Positions 36,233 through 48,425 of a stretch of DNA of 64,000 bases are shown in pieces; the stretch's first letter is position 1; each line of letters starts with the position of its first letter. The stretch comes from Nemopilema nomurai (taxonomy: Eukaryota; Cnidaria; Scyphozoa; Rhizostomeae; Rhizostomatidae). The notes under the pieces are model-generated. The model made no database searches. It had not been told where the DNA came from and saw only the letters and a list, made by a program, of their open reading frames with translations. The position numbers and the translations under genes were made by a program. The DNA lies in the NCBI GenBank assembly GCA_003864495.1, contig ML133498.1, positions 692,918 through 756,917 of the forward strand, written 5' to 3'.

Positions 36233-38870
36233 TTCCCTCACATGAGCGTCTGTTTTTCACGTTTCCATGTTGCGACACCACATCCATGTTTGACTTTTGA
36301 CTTCAGTTTCCATGCACAAACCAAATGTTTGTCTTCAGTCCTCCTCACCAAGTCGAGGGAGAGTCCTCCGCAGTCATAGAAATGTCCGCAGAGGTCACGG
36401 ACGCCTAAACTTTCGCTAAAGGGTTTCGCAAAAATGGGCCCCGATTTTGTTGGGAGTACAGCACCCTTGCTGAGTTGATTTTTATCATGTACATAAATGC
36501 CGGTAGATGAAATGATAAATTTCCTTCGCTCCATGGTGTTTTGAAGAGTCCCGCACCAGATTCTGCCAAAGAAGAGGTGGTAACGGCCGATGTGTGGCTT
36601 CACACGCAGTTGTTCTATTTAAACCAAAGAGATTATCCTCTGCCTATTGTTTTACCAAAGACGAAACGGGTCAGCACATTCACCGGTCTACCCATTTGCA
36701 AATAGACATTCCAACACGCCTTGAGCTACTCACGAAAACGATAACTCATTTGAGGCGGTCCTATCTACTCGAATACCAATTCAAGACATTTTTCGGCCAT
36801 GATAGTACTCGGTTGACCTTGAAATGTTTGGAAAGCGTCAAATCTTTTTTCCGTAAAAAAAATGGCTAGCAAACGAGATCCCCTCTTCATATCCCCTAAT
36901 AGACCTTTTTGTTGTTCTCTCGACTTTCAGGTTGTCAATAGGATGGGCAGGCAATAGAAAAAACTACAAAACGAGAAATAACCAGCAAAGAGACAAGCAA
37001 AGGATTTTTGCCCGCGGATATCTAGTTCAATATGATCAATATCACAGCCAGAAGTCCTTTGGGGAATCCGAATTCATTTCCTTTAACGAAGCAGACCTTG
37101 TTTGCCTCCCCCCGACACCAGTTACTTCAACGAAAGCTGCGATGGGGTTTCTAGATTAAAGTATGTAACCCCAAACAACCCCTTTTGCGAAAATCAACGC
37201 CCCCCCCCCAAAGGCCCTTCAGTTGTCGTCGCTAGAAAGCACCCAATAAAAAAACATTGGAGGATTCTAAATCTGAATTTGTTGAAATCGGTCAAAAAGA
37301 ATGCAAACTGACGCGGGCATGTTGTCAAAGGTATTTCCAAGCAGTCGATTAGAGAGTAAAAGCTTCTGTTGCAAGTTGACAGTTGGTCAATTGTAAGAAT
37401 ACCTGCAGAAATTGTGAGAACGAATGTAGAAAAAAAGGAAACATTTCATACTTTATGTAGAAATGAATGTTCCCTCCCAGAAGATTCCGAAGATTCCTTA
37501 ATTAGCTGGAAATCGCGTTCAAAGGAGGCCACAAGAATTATGATAAAGATAAACGCTCATTACTTACAAGCTGTTATTTACAAACACTCTACGAAATCAA
37601 TTCAAATGCTAAGCTGAAAAAGTGCACGTTATTTGCAACTACAAGTTCATAGAACTCAAGCAGACTAATAAGAAACGTCATAAGATAGCCAACCAACAGA
37701 GAAAAGGGGCATACTAAAGCGGCATGCTAAAGTGAATAGTTAACAATGGTATCCCCGATGTTGAGACTTGTGCTTGAGTATTACTCATTGCGTTTGGTGG
37801 GAATGGAAGGAACGGTCCCATTATACATGAAGGCATGATTATCGTTGAATATATCCGCTAACTTATCAAAAGGCAATTCCAGGAAATAAAAATCTCCAAA
37901 ACTACTTCAGATACAATGCAAGACGAAATAAATACACATTGTTCTATTGCTGGGTTATTGGGACCCCAACTGACACACACTGGATCAAAACGGAACAAAA
38001 TAACAACGGAGATACCGCCAAATACCATCAAAATAATACCAAGCTTCTTTGGTGAAACATTCCGTCCAAATTAGTCGATCTAAGTCATTGTTTATAATCT
38101 CCCGAATACAAGAGCAGTGAAAATGAAAAAGTGTAAAGCTCCTGGGTTTTTTAATTTTTTATTTCTAAATAATTTTATTTTGCAAACTTCACTAGCTACA
38201 TCAACTCGTTCGCCAGTTGAGCACGGGGGTAATAGTATCGTTTGCGAGTAAAGCTGCGTATGTCAGCAGTTAAAATATTTCATACTCGCGGGTGCTAACG
38301 GGAAAAGGTTGAAATGAGACGGGATATCAAAATGCTCTAAAAAACTAGCTGAGGAAAAGAAGGAATCTAGAACGAAAACGCAGACAAACAAGCAGAATTG
38401 GTCAGCCAAGCATTGTTCTAAAAATGGCAAACCGTTAAAATAAATGTCCCAATACTATATGGTAAACCTAGAGAAAAAGATATTTTCGCTTTAAGCGATA
38501 CGGAAAATAGCCACTTTAAATCTCTCTTAGTAAAAAATTGGATTAGAGACGGCATGAGGTAGGTTGAGGTGGGGCAGTCTCAAACCCTGTTTGCAGGAGA
38601 AACGATGACTGTCTCTGCACATCATTTAGATCATAAACCCCTTGCTGGACTCGCTTGAGCTAGATCTCGTCTCTCGACATCTACAAAATAAGAGGCACTG
38701 CGGGCAAAGAGGGTCGACATTGGTTGTAAACAACGCTGACCCAATGATAAAAACTGCACCCGCCATGATAGCAAGATGTCCCGACAGGCATTAGAGATCG
38801 TGGGAGGCCGAAAAGCCTTGAAAGAGAGAACAGGGTAATTTGTGATAAAATAGAATCTTAGCAACCACTT
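36233..38870. other. Intergenic region between the KIAA2012 homologue and the PFTAIRE kinase
   Basis: This 2.6 kb stretch must contain the KIAA2012-homologue promoter and 5' UTR and the kinase 3' UTR. Minus-strand AATAAA motifs at 38158-38163 and 38174-38179, about 0.7 kb past the kinase stop, are candidate polyadenylation signals. A C homopolymer occurs at about 37200-37210. I found no supported exon. Confidence 0.5.
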
Positions 38871-41800
38871 TTATACAACTAACCTTTCTGTCTCTTTCTT
38901 TAAAGCGACGCCTTTTACTGTAAATATTGATACAGCTAGAAAATGTAGTAAAAAACGTTGTAATTGGACAAGAAATCTAAACAAAACTGTTATACATAGA
39001 TATGCCAACGAAATAGTCATATCGATATTGAATAGTGACCCCTCTTTTCTACTTCGCTACTAAAAAAATGTAAAATAGTTTTTATTCAAACAGAATATAA
39101 TAGCCGACAATTTCAGAATCTTGGTGGTAACATCTAATGATACTACAACGTCGACTCAAAGTTGTAATGCTAAGAAGGCCATGTTAAGAGGTGATGCTGG
39201 GAAGAACTAGTATTAATTGCCTTTGAAAAAATGTTTACTTTTATCTGAGAAATAAAAAGGAGCTTACAGTCGGGTAAAACGTGAATCTCCTTCGGCAGGT
39301 CCGAAAAATAGCGATGACGTAGTGCTTCTTCGCATGTTATTCTATTCTCCGGGTGACACTGGAAATGCGACCAGCACAAAATTAGGCCATAAAACATAAA
39401 TCGGCATTTTGCGAAATACAAAACGAAAAGCGAAATTCCTTAATATATATCCATTTATATATATAACATGGAAATTGCTGGGATAGAAATTACGAGGCAG
39501 CTCAAAGTTAACTGTTTCTCGTGATTCTATGTTCTGCCGTTTACTTCCAGTAAATCTCATGAAAACACCTCCACAACAGGCAATTTTCCAATTTGTTCAT
39601 TTTGCAATTTCACAGAGGAACAAAAATGAGTGAAATATTCCACATTTGTCGAACCACAAAAATGAGTGAATTTTGAGATCGAGACACTTCTCGCTAGCAA
39701 CTACAGGAATATTGCAAATAGCAGAAACCAAATGTTAACGATCAGAAAACGGTTTGCTCATTAACAATGGTTAGACAACAACCTGAATCATTTTAGAAGC
39801 AATTTCCTCTGCTTCGTCGATTTCACTCAACCTAAAGGAAAGCCAACAAGCCTCAAATCACGTGCGAGGAATAGAGAATGGTCTTCAGATTTCTATAGAA
39901 GGTTTAAAAGGTATTTGATGGAAGAACACTGCATGCTGGTATATCAAGGAACGAATGCATGAGTGGTGGCTACTTTGTTATATCGAATGTTCGGCTAGAG
40001 TGACTACAGGCAGTTTCTATCAAAGCGGCCGCCAAGAATGTATCGGCACAGAACAAGGTGTAATATGTCAAGATGAAGGGTACGTGTCTGTCTCTTTGAT
40101 GTTCTGATGCTTCTACTACTGATGTTTGCTCGTTCTACAACCAAGTTTTTCTGAGACCTTATCGTCCTAATTGCCCTTGCTTATATGACTTTAAAAAAAT
40201 TGCATAATTTTCAAATGTTTACAATTAAAGCTTAATTAGACCAAATTAAGGGGAAAAACCTTTACCTTGGTATTTGTGAAACAAGACTTTTTCTTGGATA
40301 GTTATCAAATTCGTCTGCAAGTTGAAAAGAATGGCTAATTAATTCAGCCCCAATGTCGCGGAAAGGAAGGGAGTGCAAGTGATGGGTGACCAGAATCGAC
40401 ACCCATATCATATTTGAGATTTTCTTTATTTTATCACCGTCATGTTTGAATAGCATTTCCTCATTAATCTGAATAGAAATATTAGTCTTGCCTTACTCCG
40501 AGTTTCACGTTTCAAGCAAGCATTAGGCAACACGAAACAGCTCAAGCGCATTCTGGCTGATTGCCAACTAAAGCCTCTTCTTGGATAGAAATATATATAC
40601 ATATATATATATATATATGAGGAACTAAAAGAGTTTCAAACCAAAGACAGCTTGGTAAATGAGCAAAGGAAAAGCTTCAACACAGAACGATAAAGGCGAA
40701 CATGACGTCCTGACCGCTTTTTTGTACAAATAGAAAACTTGAAGAAATTTGAGAGAAACACAAGAAAAGTACATTCGATGAAGAGCTTACCCTTTGCAAA
40801 AAGGCTATATGTATTATACCACTCTGAATCGGGGGATCCACAGACCTAAAAACACGAATTAAAAGCATGTATCTAAACAACGGCAAATAAACCAAAATCA
40901 GGACGTACAGCCTGCAACGTTGAAAAGGAAAGACACTCGAAGCACTCGAACCAAAGTTCCTTCAAGACAACTTGGCTTACAAACACGTTACCCGACCATA
41001 CCACAATTGGCAAGCGACATACAATTCGAGTACAGTTCGATAAGAAAATCAGCTAGCATCTAGGCTCTTAGGATACTTTCTATATTATGGCAGCATCTAA
41101 AAGCATCGTTAGGCAACACCCTCATTATGCGTTACTCTAAAAATAGCCTGGGAAACAATGCGGCTGCGTGGGCGCGTAACAAGAGATGAATAACTAAAGA
41201 CATGGTGGAAGCTCCAAGAAGGAAGGGCTTCTAGGACCTGGCCGGCATTGCAAGGGATTTAGGCTTATGAAGGCTGACAATCCTCAACTTGTGTTAAGAA
41301 TGTCCACGCTTACAAATCAGAATATCTTTTCCTACATAGCAACAAGCAGAAAGAAAAAGTTCATAGACTACCTTCCAGATTTTATCGAGCTGGTCTTGGA
41401 CTCCTTTCGTTCCAGGAAATAGAGGGAAACCTGTAATCATTTCTAGGAATATGCAGCCAACGCCCCTGTGAAGAACCGAAACACGGCATCAAAAGGAGGT
41501 TAGAGAAGATTAGCTATGTGGTCGAAACACAAATCGTGGGAGCGAAAAAAGTTTTTCTATGAATGGTTTTGATTTGGTGACAAATTCAAATTGAGAGTGG
41601 GCTTCATGTGGTAACAACTCTATTGAACATAAATAAAAATGCTGTAGCAGCTTTATTATTTATTACTTCCGCACGAAGACGCTTACCACACATCAAGTGA
41701 CGTAGAATATGTTTTCGAGCCGCACAGAACGTCCGGTGGCCGATACCTGCAAATTAAGCCAAGAACAATTGCCATTATTAGTCATAACCAACATTGATCG

Positions 41801-44800
41801 TTTATAATGAGTAGCATGCTAATATAAAGTTATTTACAAAGCTTCGGTGTACAAAACCAAATAGTCAAAACATTTGCCTTGATAATTAATTTTGATGCAA
41901 ATTTTCTAATCAAACAATAAATCAAACATCGCATTGAATCATACAGAAGACTGCGCGGGCATTCAGCAGTTTAGGTGAGTGAATGACGTCATTCTACAAT
42001 GCTGAACAGCGTTCGCTTCGATTCAGTTCCCTCTGCTCCTTCCCTGTGCTCATTCCCTTTGCTCCGTCGTGCGTATTTGAAGCAAGTGCAGAATCTCGTG
42101 AGCACCTCGGGGTCTCCGTAACAAGTTACACTTACCATAGAGTGACAACCTCACTGGAGTAAGTTCTTGAAGGTACAGTCTTTGATCTTGCTAGGCCTTG
42201 ACAAAGCAAAAGAACAGTTAAAAAAATTGTTCTCGACTTGGATTATGATGCTAAGTGAATATCATGATATAACAATGCAGTGGAACAATCTTTACATCTT
42301 TGCAACTCGAGGGTTGCAGAATGGCAAGATGATTCCTCTCGGCGGGACACCTTGAAACGTTTACAACAAGGATAGATCGGCAGAAGGGATAGTTAATGGC
42401 AGCAATAAAACCCCTACCAAAATCCGCCAACTTCAGGTCTCCTTTCTCGCTCAGCAAAATATTTTGTGGCTTTAAATCTCTGAAATGTTAAAAAAATTAA
42501 ACGCTTAGAGAATAAGTAGTCTGTTTTTACAAGCAATTATTTTTCTGCCGAGACCAGTCTGTCAGTGTTTAACCCGTTCAAGCCTATGACAAAGTTTGAC
42601 AGGCAGCTTGTACTGCAAAGAGCCGATTTGCATCAATCCTTGCCAATGAACTTCGACGTCGATTAAAATTTTACAGAAAGAGCAGTGGTAGTTGAAAATA
42701 CCTCTACATCTATGATAATGCCGATAATGCTTTTTGTGTGTGTTCCTTACCTGTGCAGAATTCTTCCCTTGTGGATGTATGATAAACCTCTCAAAAGTTG
42801 AAACAGCAACAGCTTGAACAAAGTGTAGAAAATGCATTTGAACAATAAACATGATTAAAACATCGATGCTACTCCCGAAGTTTTATAAGGATTGGATACA
42901 CAAACGATAACCTAAGACACCACATCACCCACAACTATCATGCAATACTTCTTGAGCACGCGACAAATAGGAGGAGATCGAAATAGAAAGATCAGCACGG
43001 TTTCTGCGAGCATCGCTAGAAAGAATCAGGTTGAGTACCTTCGCATTATGATCGTGCAATCCATCGGGATACTTTTCGAGGTGCTGGCAAAGGTCAGTGT
43101 GCTAGAAGGAAACTTTCCTAATGAAGAAATTCACTGGATCTGCTTGCCTATGCATATCGGTGCTTCAAAACTGTATCCATAGAAGATTAATGTGTTAAGT
43201 CCGTATAATTGATGATTGTGTCCCTTTCACTAAGGCTGTACAACATCATACGGCATGCCCGGGAGCGTGGGTCAGTTTGATGCGAACAAAATATTGCTAA
43301 CGCAACACCAACACAAATTTCACTGAAAATAATGGCCTAGTTCCTAGGATTCAGCAACATGTTGTTTGTCTTCGCGCTACCAACATTTGAAAACTGTCGA
43401 CTACAAAAGTTGTCAGCTGGTCGAGAAAAAGAACTATTTGCATCTGTTTATTGAAGGCAGCGAATGAGGAAGAAACTGTTAGTCAAAAAACAACCTACCA
43501 GATATTCAAAAACCAGAGTTAAATTTCTATTCGTGTGAATAATGTCATGGAGACGGACGACGTTGGCGTGCTTTAATTGTTTTAGAAGCGAGGCTGAAAG
43601 AAGAGGTGGTATCTGAAGATTAGATCAAGTTGAACAAAAAAACCATATGAAACTTTATGGAATTTTATGACTTAATCAGCCACTGTTTTGTTGTACGTTT
43701 TCGTTTTTAGATATAAACTAGAAAAGAACAGGAAAATAAAGATATCATTTTTGCATCCTTGATCTTGATTTTTTAAACAAGCCCCCCTCCCTATAAAGCC
43801 CCCCTCTAGGACCTCGAAAATTAAACAACTCCCCGGGGGCTTAATAAAGTATTTACGGTACTCTGATAATGGTCCTGTCACGGCAAAATTAATGGGAATT
43901 TTGTTACATTAAAGAAGCACAAATCGATCCGCCAGGAGGCAGGAAACTCAAGAACAAACCTTCGCGAATGGCGGTGAATGGAGCTCCCTCTTCTTCTTGA
44001 AGGCGAATCTCTTTAAGGGCGACGTACATTTTGTTTACCCTGTCAATAGAGCGAGGGGATGGTATCAGTTGGATAAAGCAGACTGGTTTGAAGTGCAATG
44101 GTATTCGCAAAAAAGCGAATTGGAAATTAAAACTGATTGAATTAAAACTGAAATTGAACATATATTCATTGTAGAATAAAAGCACAAACATAAAACTGAT
44201 CATCGACACGACATACAATGCAGGCTTGCTTTACTTATCAAGCAAATTCCATTAGATGACGTCTTAGAAATACATCTACAAACTAAAATGTATCGACACG
44301 ACATACAATGCAGGCTTGCTTTACTTATCAAGCAAATTCCATTAGATGACGTCTTAGAAATACATCTACAAACTAAAATGTATCGACACGACATACAATG
44401 CAGGCTTGCTTTACTTATCAAGCAAATTCCATTAGATGACGTCTTAGAAATACATCTACAAACTAAAATGTATCGACACGACATACAATGCAGGCTTGCT
44501 TTACTTATCAAGCAAATTCCATTAGATGACGTCTTAGAAATACATCTACAAACTAAAATGGTGGAGAAACAAAATTGTTAAACAGCATGCTAGATTTTTT
44601 AAAAAAATTAGACTGGCAACGACAACTGAGAACTTGATTACAATCGATGGGAAACTGCTCACTAAAAGAGACTTACTTGCTTATTCCCTTGTAGACAGTG
44701 GCATAGGACCCCTCTCCTAGTCGGTTCAGCTTCTCATAAAGATGTAAGCGGTCAAAGGGCGGAGAAATTTGCTGCAAGAAAAACTACCCAATATATTATC

Positions 44801-47531
44801 GATAAAACAAGAACAAAACAGTGCTTACAGGAATTCCATTGTACGCCTTGCTAACGGATAAAACCACTTGGAAAGAACACTGGGAATAACGTGCACTTGA
44901 ACGCGTTCAAAAAGCAGGGACATGTGCTTCGGGCAGTCGGACCCCCGTTAATGAAGTTTGTTGGTACCATATACAAAATTGTTTTCAATAATCGTGTTAA
45001 CAGTAAATAAAAAAAGGCTCTCCGTGGCTTAACCTACTTCAATTTAAAATTTTATCGTGGAGTTCTTACCGTTTCGTCTTCCAGAAACTAACTTAGAGCT
45101 ACGTCAAAGAGTGATTACAAGAGAACGGCGTTATGCCAGTGTCTGTAACAGGAAGGTGCCTCCCCCGTCTCACATAGGTCAGTCAGTTACCAACGTGACG
45201 TATTATAGATGTATGCTGTAAATAACTCACGAAAGAGCAACCAGTGCCCACCAAATACACAGCTACACAGTTTTTCAGGAGTCGCGCTTTGCTGCTACAG
45301 AAACTTAAATTCCGAGCAACGCACTCCTTTCCCGGACGAAGTTATTTTAGAACTCATCAACATTCTTCTGTGGTAAGATGTCGTCCGTACATTCTTTAGT
45401 GAGTATTTTTGGGAACCTTGTCTTATCTTGAACACATCTATTTACATCTAAGTATTTTTCTGAGTATATAAACCTTAAGTATACTTCATATTGAAGGTCT
45501 ATTGTTTTTTCGTTGATTTTTTTGAACTGATCTTAGTAGGTTTTTAAAGCGTGCTACCCATTTACCAAACTTTTCATATTCGCTCTAAGCATTTGGCTTT
45601 GTGCTGTTTCTTTCCTATCACTTGCTTTCTTGACTGTATATTATGCGATTGTTTGCTTTCTGCTGCTATTTCTGCTGCTATTTCTGCTGCCATTTCTGCT
45701 GCTATTTCTGCTGCTATTTCGGCTGCTTCCTAGCTCCTACGGTTACTCATTGCTGCACATGTCTTCTATTTCTAACCGTGCTATACTTTGTGCTTTTCTA
45801 ATACTCATTTGCACTAAATTAATTTCTCGAATCTGTCTTAGTTTTCTTGCCTGCATGTTGCTGCTTCTGTTTCCAAGGAGACTGATGCCTCTAGCCATCC
45901 TTAGATTTGTTGCAATTCATCATGATTAGTTGTAAAGTTAACAAAATAATTATAATAGAATAATAACTTGGGGCTATTACCACCGTTTCCTACTTGAACG
46001 TTGTTTCGACAGTTACCTACACCGGTAAAAGAGCCATAGGCTTCACTATTGGGAGTCGGGGAGGAAAGGAGGTGGTAGAGTAAGCAACCTTTTGATTATA
46101 AGCAATGAAAGAGCTATCAATATGATAAAAGGTACCAACTGAAATACCTCGTGATATTTATCATAAGAAAGCAGTTCTATCGTTAGTAAACAGTATTTTT
46201 TGTTGCCGGAGCTCTTACATAAAACCAAATGACTTCAGGGCACTATGTTGATGTTTAAAGCAGTTAAGTGAAAGAGGACACTTCCGAAGAGAGACCGCAG
46301 AGCATAACAACATTAACCTCGATGGCGAAGTCCGGTTACGGAAACTGCCATATCAATCAACGAACAGGGTTGTGTCGCGTGGGTTAGACTACAGAAACTT
46401 CTGAATCATCATATTCATGATTGTAAATCCCGGGATTGTGGAAAAGAACATGGGATATCTCCATGTGCAGTGTGAATCAAGCCCAGCTGTAAAAGCTTAG
46501 GTCAGGTTCAACTAGGATTGCCCTTCAACAACAGCATTTCCATCTAATGTCGCCATTGTCAATGGCAGGGAAGAATTATAAAGATAAAAGCTGTCTGGGG
46601 TCCAGTTCAAAGGAGAATTCAAAACAGATAGAGCATTTTGCTCCTTTCAGCTAGATGGATTTCTTTCGCCAGTATGGATAAACAAGTATTAACGAGCAAT
46701 CAAGACATTCTACCTGACTAAAGATAAACCACGAAAACTGGCAAATTAAGGGCTCCATTTCTGACAGATTCATGCTTGGTATCCTTCTACACCTTTCTCA
46801 ACAGCTCCAAAAAATTGATTGAAGTTTAAAGGGGCATTTGAGAGATGCATCACATTTTTTATCCTTTTTTAGGGGGAAGAGCCTATAATACCGAGACATC
46901 GCAAATTACGTAGATGTGTTATTCAAAATGAGAAATAAACTTAAAAAACTACTCTCGAGAGTGACACGGTAATAGGCCTCAGAAAATGCGAGGTTGTGGA
47001 AAGAGGGATTACATCCAATAGGAAGGCTGGAAAAAAGGAAGGGAGAATTTTTTGGCAACGGTCGAACGATAAAGGGACAACAGAATTCAAGTATAAACGT
47101 TGCCAGTTCACGTGGTGTATGGTCTAAGATAGAGAAGGTCCAATAGTCCTAAACAGCTAATTGAAAAAGTGAGTTTGATTATCTGTCATTGGGGGCAAGA
47201 AAACTGGAGCCATGGTGCAAATGCGAGCTATTGCAAAAAAGAGGCAATAACTAATACTAACCGGTTGGGAGTATGTGATTGGCAATGACGACACCCGTCT
47301 AACTGCCTTGTGAGAACCCTTGTCCACGTCTGTTTTGATGCTTGAAGCTGCTGCAGCCCCGAAACCGAAAACCTTCCTTCCATTCATAATGTCCTCTCCG
47401 AGGGCCTTCCTCCTTGTCGAGTCTGAGTCTGACAGCGTACGCGATCGCGTGGTGTTGTACGCCCCAACGAAGAAGCCCGGCCGGGCGTCGGTGCGAGGCG
47501 ATGACGTAGAATCACCATTTGCTTGCGACTT
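38871..47531 (-). CDS. PFTAIRE-class cyclin-dependent kinase (CDK14/CDK15 type), first exon not found
   Basis: Exons: 47262-47531, 44677-44771, 43960-44039, 43499-43593, 43039-43101, 42751-42812, 42418-42479, 42136-42196, 41687-41746, 41372-41465, 40791-40845, 40266-40314, 39783-39831, 39268-39358, 38871-38935. All phases match, giving 416 residues before the stop at 38871-38873. The catalytic domain is complete: glycine loop [16 protein letters not shown]-type lysine in VALKEIRL, the class-naming PFTAIRE helix, LHRDLKPQN catalytic loop, ADFG, the WYRPPDVL activation-segment end and a terminal [13 protein letters not shown] tail. CDK14 and CDK15 pair with cyclin Y at the membrane and act in Wnt-receptor phosphorylation (known for CDK14). 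KGIS at the glycine loop and the neighbouring KIAA2012 homologue favour CDK15; an invertebrate may have only one such gene. The N-terminal exon starts at an acceptor, so the initiator must lie further right. Confidence 0.92.
40588..40618. repeat. AT dinucleotide microsatellite
   Basis: An intronic run of alternating A and T, interrupted once by a C, in the kinase gene. Confidence 0.9.
43770..43862. repeat. Fragment resembling an interspersed element (C-run/G-run type)
   Basis: The intron segment contains AAGCCCCCCTCC, repeated as AAGCCCCCCTCT, then CCCCGGGGGCTTAATAAAG followed by TATTTACGGTA. The C-rich start and the matching GGGGGCTT later form a loose inverted pair. Similar motifs are scattered in cnidarian genomes as I remember them, but I cannot name a family. 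Confidence 0.35.
44202..44561. repeat. Perfect 90 bp minisatellite, four copies
   Basis: Copies begin with ATCGACACGACATACAATG at 44202, 44292, 44382 and 44472 and appear identical over 90 bp. Because 90 is divisible by three, both strands carry long false ORFs. Each copy contains a half-conserved CRE-like ATGACGTC. It lies in the intron between the glycine-loop exon and the PFTAIRE exon of the kinase. Confidence 0.95.
45661..45728. repeat. 12 bp tandem repeat, about 5.5 copies
   Basis: The unit is CTGCTATTTCTG with single-base variants in two copies. It sits in the long kinase intron between 44772 and 47261. Confidence 0.88.
47262..47531 (-). CDS. N-terminal regulatory exon of the PFTAIRE kinase
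   Basis: A 90-codon, phase-0 exon bounded by TTTCTTAG and CCG|GTTAGT. It encodes a disordered, basic and Ser-rich segment containing [16 protein letters not shown] and [16 protein letters not shown] just before the kinase domain. The RRVSSLP site sits where CDK14 has RRHSSP, so it could be a basophilic-kinase and 14-3-3 site; this is inference. One internal Met ([10 protein letters not shown]) could serve as an alternative start giving a protein about 48 residues shorter. Confidence 0.8.
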
Positions 47532-48383
47532 CTAAGAAAAAATACCACGTCAGCAACATGCATTTATAATCTCCAACCGGACCGAGCACTGTTGTTTTTG
47601 CAAAAGAAGTCGAAGGGCAATTATGAACATTGACCTGGAGTCTGAAAACAAGACAGGTTTCGAAGCGCGACTGTTAAATAACTAAGAGGCTTCATTCACA
47701 AGGGCAGCTGTGCCCGTCGTTACGAAACCCTTGCAAGCGAAAGGAAGTTTCCACCAAGCCAAACAAACGCTTCAATAATATCAAAAGACTAAAGATAATC
47801 AGACGTCAGAGCTTCTTACGACAAGTCTCTGCATCAATATTTAAATTGACGCGGATAAACCCAGTACAAGAACAGAGCCAGCACGTGTCGACCAATGAGC
47901 AGACCTTTTGCGTTTTCATTCGTCACTGTACAGGCCATCTGCTGGAGCAGGATGGAAACGGGCAAGTCCAATCAATTACGAAAACTAGATAGGTGAAAAG
48001 CTAGCCTTGAATGAAAAGGAACCCGAATACCAAAAGGGTAGGTTCTGGTGATCTTTTCAAAACAATTTTATAAATCATGTGTCTGCAAAAACTGTTTAAA
48101 GCATTTAATTTTCAATATTTTCTTTAAGAAACAATTTGTAAGAGAATAGATGATTGATGTAAATAGCAATTGATGCAGAAGAATTCTCAACAACCAATAA
48201 AAGCTGAGCTGTTTCGCTTCCCAAGATGACCAGCACTCTTGGCTTTTAAAAGAGCCTTTTGGCTAAAAAACTTGTAATTTCACGGAACATATAGTTTTGT
48301 TTACTCAAATACTTTTGCACCCAATAGCTTTTCGTACTTTTTCTTTACTTTAAGCGAATTGAAAAAATATCAGCAAGAATCTC

Positions 48384-48425
48384 TTGTTGACATATATTTC
48401 TTCATTGTTGACATATATTTCTTCA
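48384..48425. repeat. 21 bp direct tandem duplication
   Basis: TTGTTGACATATATTTCTTC plus A is repeated back to back. Nothing else is visible around it. Confidence 0.85.

Noticed and set aside
38631..38864. Minus-strand frame after the kinase considered as its last exon (…VERRDLAQASPARG…)
   Set aside because: A better terminal exon at 38871-38935 gives [10 protein letters not shown], which matches the conserved tail of CDK14/CDK15 in phase.
44200..44581. About 100-codon frames on both strands with perfect 30-residue repeats
   Set aside because: The frames arise because the 90 bp minisatellite period is divisible by three; the locus is inside a kinase intron.
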